From contig NW_024470391.1 of NCBI RefSeq assembly GCF_900496995.4, positions 62,001-126,000 of the forward strand: a stretch of 64,000 bases of DNA, read 5' to 3'. The stretch is from Aquila chrysaetos chrysaetos. Lineage: Eukaryota; Chordata; Aves; Accipitriformes; Accipitridae. Numbering within the stretch: position 1 is the first letter of the stretch; the number at the start of each line of letters is the position of its first letter. Shown one piece after another: positions 36,001 to 64,000 of the stretch. A program made the translations under genes and the position numbers. Below the pieces are notes generated by a model. It worked only from the letters and a program-made list of their open reading frames with translations, searched no databases and was not told the origin of the DNA.

Positions 36001-36546
36001 TGTGGGTGCCAGAGGGGTACCAGGGGGTGTGTGGGGGTGCCTGGCTCTGACCCCCCCCCCCCCCAGCACTGGTCCGCGGCTGCGTCCAGGCCTTCTGGCG
36101 CCACGGGGTGCAGGTGTGGCAGGTGGGCTCCGCGCAGGTGAGCCCCCCCCCCAGCCCCCCCCCCCCAGCCCCAACGCCTGGGGCCCCAAACCCGGGGGGG
36201 GGGGGGCAGAGACCCCCCCCCCCCGACCCTGGACACTCCTGATCCCTGGGGGTGCAGGGGACCCCTCACGTCCCTGGGGACTCCCCCCATATTTGGGGAC
36301 CCCTCCTCTACCCCACTCCCACCCCCCCAGCTGATCGAGGAGCTGCGGGACCAGCGCTGGACCTTCCGCCTGCTCAGCTCCCACAGGTACAAACTGGGGG
36401 GTTCTGGGGGGGTCATGGGGGGGGTTCAGGGGGGCACCCCCACCCCACCCTGACCCTCCCCCATTTCCCCCCCCAGCACCCTGGTCCTGGAGATGCGCCC
36501 CGCCGACGAGGCCAACGCTTACAGCAACCTCTACGTCCAGGCGTGA
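27082..36546 (+). CDS. MAP4K1: Hematopoietic progenitor kinase 1 (MAP4K1)
   Basis: A Ser/Thr kinase of the GCK family that acts on JNK signalling and dampens lymphocyte receptor signalling in the cytoplasm. I resolve 33 exons: 27082-27180, 27568-27625, 28097-28187, 28390-28454, 28649-28704, 28777-28824, 28937-28979, 29294-29366, 29454-29585, 29683-29745, 29831-29912, 30493-30609, 30951-31014, 31218-31277, 31523-31581, 31824-31868, 32016-32039, 32130-32172, 32426-32600, 32743-32819, 32897-32935, 33008-33092, 33438-33514, 33595-33655, 33730-33835, 34106-34164, 34238-34341, 34713-34890, 35329-35397, 35721-35810, 36067-36137, 36331-36386 and 36477-36546. The kinase domain shows [21 protein letters not shown] and the activation loop [15 protein letters not shown]. 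The middle has DDYDDVDI (the SLP-76-docking tyrosine and caspase site region in mammals) and proline motifs such as PPPLPPK. A C-terminal CNH domain follows. Length is about 845 residues; human has 833. Exons 15 and 16 are out of phase by one base, probably one G too many at 31558-31564. Confidence 0.95.
29990..30480. repeat. CATCCTCATC-type minisatellite in MAP4K1 intron 11
   Basis: A dense tandem array of CATCCTCATC and CCCATCCTGTCCCTGTCC variants. It fills most of the 580-base intron between the exons ending at 29912 and starting at 30493. The long low-complexity frames on both strands come from this repeat. Confidence 0.9.
31558..31800 (+). repeat. Tandem duplication of the exon 15 donor region
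   Basis: The stretch around the end of MAP4K1 exon 15 (GGGCAGCGCACGGTGAGAGG) is copied about 113 bases further on (GGGCAGCACACGGTGAGAGG, near 31678). This includes the GTGAGA donor. The copy carries no extra coding information but is a decoy splice donor inside the intron. Confidence 0.75.
33093..33437 (+). repeat. G-rich repeat in MAP4K1 intron
   Basis: The intron starts with a very long G-run and continues as a degenerate GGGGACATTGGGGTG repeat. It then switches to a C-run just before the next exon. Confidence 0.7.
34385..34712 (+). repeat. CCCCATGTCC minisatellite in MAP4K1 intron
   Basis: Tandem units of about 60 bases built from CCCCATGTCCCCACATCCCC and CATGGTGGTTCTC. They occupy the whole intron between the exons ending at 34341 and starting at 34713. 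The units abut and have no spacers. Confidence 0.88.
35398..35630 (+). repeat. TCCATCCATC repeat in MAP4K1 intron
   Basis: A TCCATCCATC / GTCTGTCC tetranucleotide-type array directly after the donor of the exon ending at 35397. Confidence 0.85.
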
Positions 36547-36814
36547 CCCCCCCCGGAACGGGGGGGGGACCCCCCCGGGGCTGGGGGGGGGGCAGGGAGG
36601 CTGAGCTGGGCCCCGCCCAGCCAGATCAGCACCCATGGGTGGGCTGTGCCCCCTCCCCCCCAGCATCTCCCTCCTTTTGCTGACATTTGTAATTATTTGC
36701 ACCCCCAAAAAAACCCTGAAGAGCCCCTAAATCGCTGTGTTGGGGGGGGTCTGATGGGGGGGACAAGAGGGGGGGGGGAAGAAGGAGGCGGGGGGGCAGC
36801 AACACTCTCCAGGG

Positions 36815-36820
36815 TTTATT
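36815..36820 (-). terminator. RYR1: RYR1 poly(A) signal AATAAA
   Basis: The minus strand reads CAATAAACC about 100 bases after the RYR1 stop. It is the only canonical hexamer in the 370 bases between the convergent MAP4K1 and RYR1 stops. Confidence 0.7.
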
Positions 36821-36916
36821 GATGGCAGAGGTAAGTGGCCCCCCCTGGCGGACAAGGCACTTCTTAGAGGGGGGAGCTGGAGGTGCTGGGGGGTCCCCGG
36901 GGGGGTCCGGGGGGGG

Positions 36917-60728
<23,812 letters not shown>

Positions 60729-60776
60729 CTGGGGGGGACAGGGGCACCATGGGGTGGGGGCAACCCCATGGACCTC

Positions 60777-61353
60777 TGTCGTGGTTTAACCCCAGCCAGC
60801 AACTAAGCACCACGCAGCCGCTCACTCACTCCCCCCCCACCCAGTGGGATGGGGGAGAAAATCGGGAAAAGAAGCAAATCCACGGGTTGAGATAAGAACA
60901 GTTTAATAGAACAGAAAAGAAGAAACGAATAATGATAATGATAACACTAATAAAATGACAACAGCAATAATGAAAGGATTGGAATGTACAAATGATGCGC
61001 AGTGTAATTGCTCACCACCCACCGACCGGCACCCAGCTAGTCCCCGAGCGGCGATTCCCCGCCCCCACTTCCCAGTTCCTATACTAGATGGGACGTCACA
61101 TGGTATGGAATACCCTGTTGGCCAGTTTGGGTCAGGTGCCCTGGCTGTGTCCTGTGCCAACTTCTTGTGCCCCTCCAGCTTTCTCGCTGGCTGGGCATGA
61201 GAAGCTGAAAAATCCTTGACATTAGTCTAAACACTACTAGCAGCAACTGAAAACATCGGTGTTATCAACATTCTTCTCATACTGAACTCAAAACATAGCA
61301 CCATACCAGCTACTAGGAAGACAATTAACTCTATCCCAGCTGAAACTAGGACG
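60777..61353 (-). mobile_element. ERVL-type LTR (copy C)
   Basis: A 577-base 3' LTR of the same family as copy B, sense to RYR1, starting 48 bases from RYR1 exon 60651-60728. On the minus strand the first dinucleotide is mutated (CG for TG). The polypurine tract AATAAGGGGTGGATAC precedes it, and its internal region follows to the right. Confidence 0.87.
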
Positions 61354-62288
61354 GTATCCACCCCTTATTCTATACCATTGACGTCATGCTCAGTTCCCAT
61401 ACCTTTAGTTACATCCTGGTCAGTCATTATCAGCTTTTCCATCCCTTTGAGACATATGAACAATGATATATATATATGTATACATACACAGAGATATCAT
61501 CCCTTTAGTTTATGTGTTATGTTCATTAAATGTTCGTTGAGTTTATTTAGTTCCTGACTCTAGGCTCCATCTGTCATACCAGTCTTTCTGGGCAGGAGGA
61601 ATGGTGCAAAGTCCTCTCAGTCGGTAGAGCAGAGTTGGGCTTCAGTGCAGTGTGACGAGCAGTTGACATTGGACGCAGCAGGAGGATGGTGTGCACCGTT
61701 GGATTGTTGCATGCTGGAGTCAGTTCTGGTTCCATCACTACTGCGTTTCATTCAGTTTTATCACAGTTTTTCTTGTTTGATCTAAGTGATTCTTACTATA
61801 GTACTATGGATATAGCATATAACAATTATAGTAATGATAACATACAGTAGCAGGGTTATATAGCAACTAATATCATACAGGTTAATTCTGGCTATTCTCA
61901 CCTAAAATTAAATCCCCTTGAGGCACACATCGAACTTCCCCATCTTTTTGCATCACCCACCAAGTGCACCCAGGCCCTTGAGCAAAAGCAATCCCACGAA
62001 TGGGTTTACCTTTGCCTGAGGCAGGAGTAACCCAGACCGTCTTCCCTAACATATTTTTTGTGTGCACTACAGGGACTTTATCCCCTTCTACAGTACGTAA
62101 AAATTCTGACTGGGCAGGGCCACCCCGATTGGCAGATCCTCTGGTGTTGACTAACCAGGTGGCTTTTGCTAAATGTGTATCCCAATGTTTGAAAGTTTCA
62201 CCCCCCATTGCTCTCAATGTAGTCTTTAACAGTCCATTGTATCGCTCAACTTTCCCAGAGGCTGGTGCATGATGAGGGGATGTGATAA
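61354..62288 (-). mobile_element. Copy C internal region with integrase tail
   Basis: A non-coding 3' part, then the integrase C-terminal part in one clean frame with its stop at 61882. It includes the catalytic-Glu region (KVERYN) and a C-terminal domain with VWVTP. The sequence ends at the N gap. It lacks the solo LTR present in copy B. Confidence 0.85.
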
Positions 62289-62313
62289 NNNNNNNNNNNN
62301 NNNNNNNNNNNNN
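62289..62313. other. Assembly gap, 25 N
   Basis: A run of 25 N. The left side is integrase of a repeated ERVL copy; the right side is the 3' flank of a galectin gene. The missing first two thirds of RYR1 should lie on the left side of any true continuation. Confidence 0.99.
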
Positions 62314-62452
62314 TGGGGTCAGCGCTGGGTGGTGACGGTGGCACCGACGGCCCCGGCCGGCACCCGTGGGGTTGGGGGGGGGGCTGGAGAATGGGCTATG
62401 GGGCAGGCCATGGGGCAGGCCGTGAGCCGGGCTATGGGGCCGGCTGTGGGGC

Positions 62453-63890
62453 TCAGAAGTGGACGTAGGAGAGGACGACGTCGCCCTCCACCTCCAGCGT
62501 GTCGACGTGGGGTCCCGGGGGCAGGCGGTGGGAGAAGTTGCAGAGCGGCTGCCCCTCGGCGAACACCTTGAAGCGATAGTTCCCGCAGCGGATGGAGAGC
62601 TGGGGGCGGGGGGAGCAACCGTGAGCGACGCACGCCCTCGTGCAAGGCGTGCCCTCGTGCGACACCGACACCCACCCATGTGCAACACCCGCCCGGTGCA
62701 ACACCCGTCCTCCTGCCCTGTGGGTCTTCGTGCAACGTGAGCCCTCGTGCAACTCCCACCCTCGTGCGATGCCCATCCTCGTGCAATGCAAACCCTCGTG
62801 CAACTCCCACCCACGTGCGATGCCCATCCTCGTGCAACTCCCACCCACGTGCGATGCTTACCCTCATTCCCCCCCCCCCCGCCCCGTGCACTCACGTCGA
62901 AGTATCGGCCGCGCTGGAAGGGGTTGTGGGGCAGGTCCTGCTCCTCGGACCCCCAGACCCCCCCCAGCAGGCTGTTGCGCACCACCACCCCCTCCTCCAG
63001 GCGCGGGTTCAAGTGCAGCAGCACGTCCCCCCCGGGACCTGCCCGCAGGTTGATGTGGAACCTGGGGGGGGGTAACAGTGGGGGTCAGGGTGCTGGGCAC
63101 CCCAGGGAAGGGGGTGGGGGTCCCTTCTCCACCCCCCCCAAATACCTTACGGCGTCAGGGGGGATGTAGCCCTTCACCACGATGGTTTTCTTGGGGATGA
63201 GCCCCCCCGGGATGGTGGCCACGAAGGGCACAGGCTGCAAGGGACAAAGCAGGGGGCTGGGATGGGGACAGGACCCCCCCTTCCCAGCCCCCCAGGACCC
63301 CAACAGACACCCTATGTTGTGTGTGCCCCCCCCCCCCAACACCACCAGCCAGGGTCCCCCCCACTCACCGGGTGGAGGGTGGGCGGCTGCACCATCACCT
63401 GTGGGAGACGCGAGAGGGTCAGTGGGGGACATGGGGACAGGGCAGGGGGGTCCAGGCTGTGCGCCCCCCCCCCCCCCCAAGCACTCACCGGCAGGTTGCT
63501 ATGATAGTAGGGGATGGTCTGCGGCATGTCCTGGAGAGGGGGGAGGAAGCAGAGAGAGGGATGAGGGGGACCCCCCCCAAAACAGCTGGGTCCTCCCCAG
63601 GGTGACACCCCCCCCCCCCCCCCCAAAACCCCCCCTGGGACTCACCAGCATGGTGGGAAGATACGGCCCCTGTGGAGAGACAGGGCAGAGGTGAGGATGG
63701 GGGGGTGTCCCAGGTGGGGAGGGAGGGATATGGGGGTCGGGGTTTGGGGGGGGTCCCCGGCCATGCTCACCCCACCACCCAGGACGGTGACGGCGTGCAG
63801 CTCCAGGTCCCCGTCGACGGTGACGGCCGTCACCTGCTCCGCCGGCAGCCGGTGGAGGAATTCATCGAAGTGGCTGCCGTTCACCAGGAT
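62453..63890 (-). CDS. LGALS4: Galectin-4-like, 3' part of a tandem-repeat galectin
   Basis: A secreted or cytosolic beta-galactoside-binding lectin. Exons in gene order are 63771-63890, 63648-63671, 63489-63530, 63369-63398, 63146-63234, 62896-63061 and 62453-62599, with GT/AG everywhere and stop TGA at 62453-62455. The first exon gives the end of the N-terminal carbohydrate domain ([20 protein letters not shown]). A Pro-rich linker from three small exons follows ([23 protein letters not shown]). The C-terminal domain has the sugar-binding signature HLNPR, VVRNS and WGSEE and ends in [17 protein letters not shown]. The two-domain layout, linker and motif spacing fit galectin-4 best. The 5' exons lie beyond the window end. 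In human the gene is on the ACTN4 side of this block, not beyond RYR1. Confidence 0.85.
62630..62875. repeat. CTCGTGCAACTCCCACC repeat in galectin intron
   Basis: A degenerate tandem repeat of CTCGTGCGATGCCCATC and CTCGTGCAACTCCCACC units between the last two galectin exons. Confidence 0.85.
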
Positions 63891-64000
63891 CTGGGGGGGG
63901 GGTCGGTCTGGGTGTCGGGGGGGGGGGGGGCCAGATCCCCTGATTTCCCCCCCTCTGCCCCATGTACCCCTATAACACACTGTGTGCCCACATATCCACT

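Overview
The window looks like part of a GC-rich bird chromosome. The order ACTN4 - EIF3K - MAP4K1 - RYR1 matches the vertebrate block at human 19q13.2. The reconstructed alpha-actinin-4 is 904 residues, the length I recall for the chicken protein. Introns beyond about 24 kb are short and full of G- and C-runs, and the retroelements resemble avian ERVL. The species cannot be read from the sequence.

Layout: 1-408 is the ACTN4 3' UTR. ACTN4 (minus strand) has its stop at 409 and its start at 23906. All 21 coding exons and a mutually exclusive pair of exons 8 have canonical splice sites and the frame is intact. A solo LTR sits in its intron 2. A CpG-rich promoter region follows at 23907-24315. 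EIF3K (minus) is at 24579-26203. MAP4K1/HPK1 (plus) is at 27082-36546 with 33 exons. RYR1 (minus) ends at 36917, tail to tail with MAP4K1, and runs right to 60728, but only about its last 2,200 codons are present. After a retroviral LTR and a 25-base N gap (62289-62313) comes the 3' half of a galectin-4-like gene (minus), cut by the window end.

The main puzzle is RYR1. Two blocks of conserved exons are absent. The larger one, about 217 residues, should carry two of the three known calcium-activation residues; its place is taken by 9.3 kb of nested endogenous retrovirus. A second block of about 130 residues is lost inside an exon that also carries a TAG. Several exons have 1-base indels in G- or C-runs, including one in the pore selectivity filter, and five splice acceptors read CG instead of AG. 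MAP4K1 has one such indel and EIF3K a 7-base loss, while ACTN4 is clean. I read most of this as consensus or assembly damage in hard GC-rich sequence, with retroviral repeats as the likely breakpoints, and not as gene death.

Functionally the genes are independent neighbours: an actin cross-linker, a translation-initiation subunit, a lymphocyte kinase, the skeletal-muscle calcium-release channel and a gut-type galectin. I found no RNA gene, CRISPR array or bacterial-type system.
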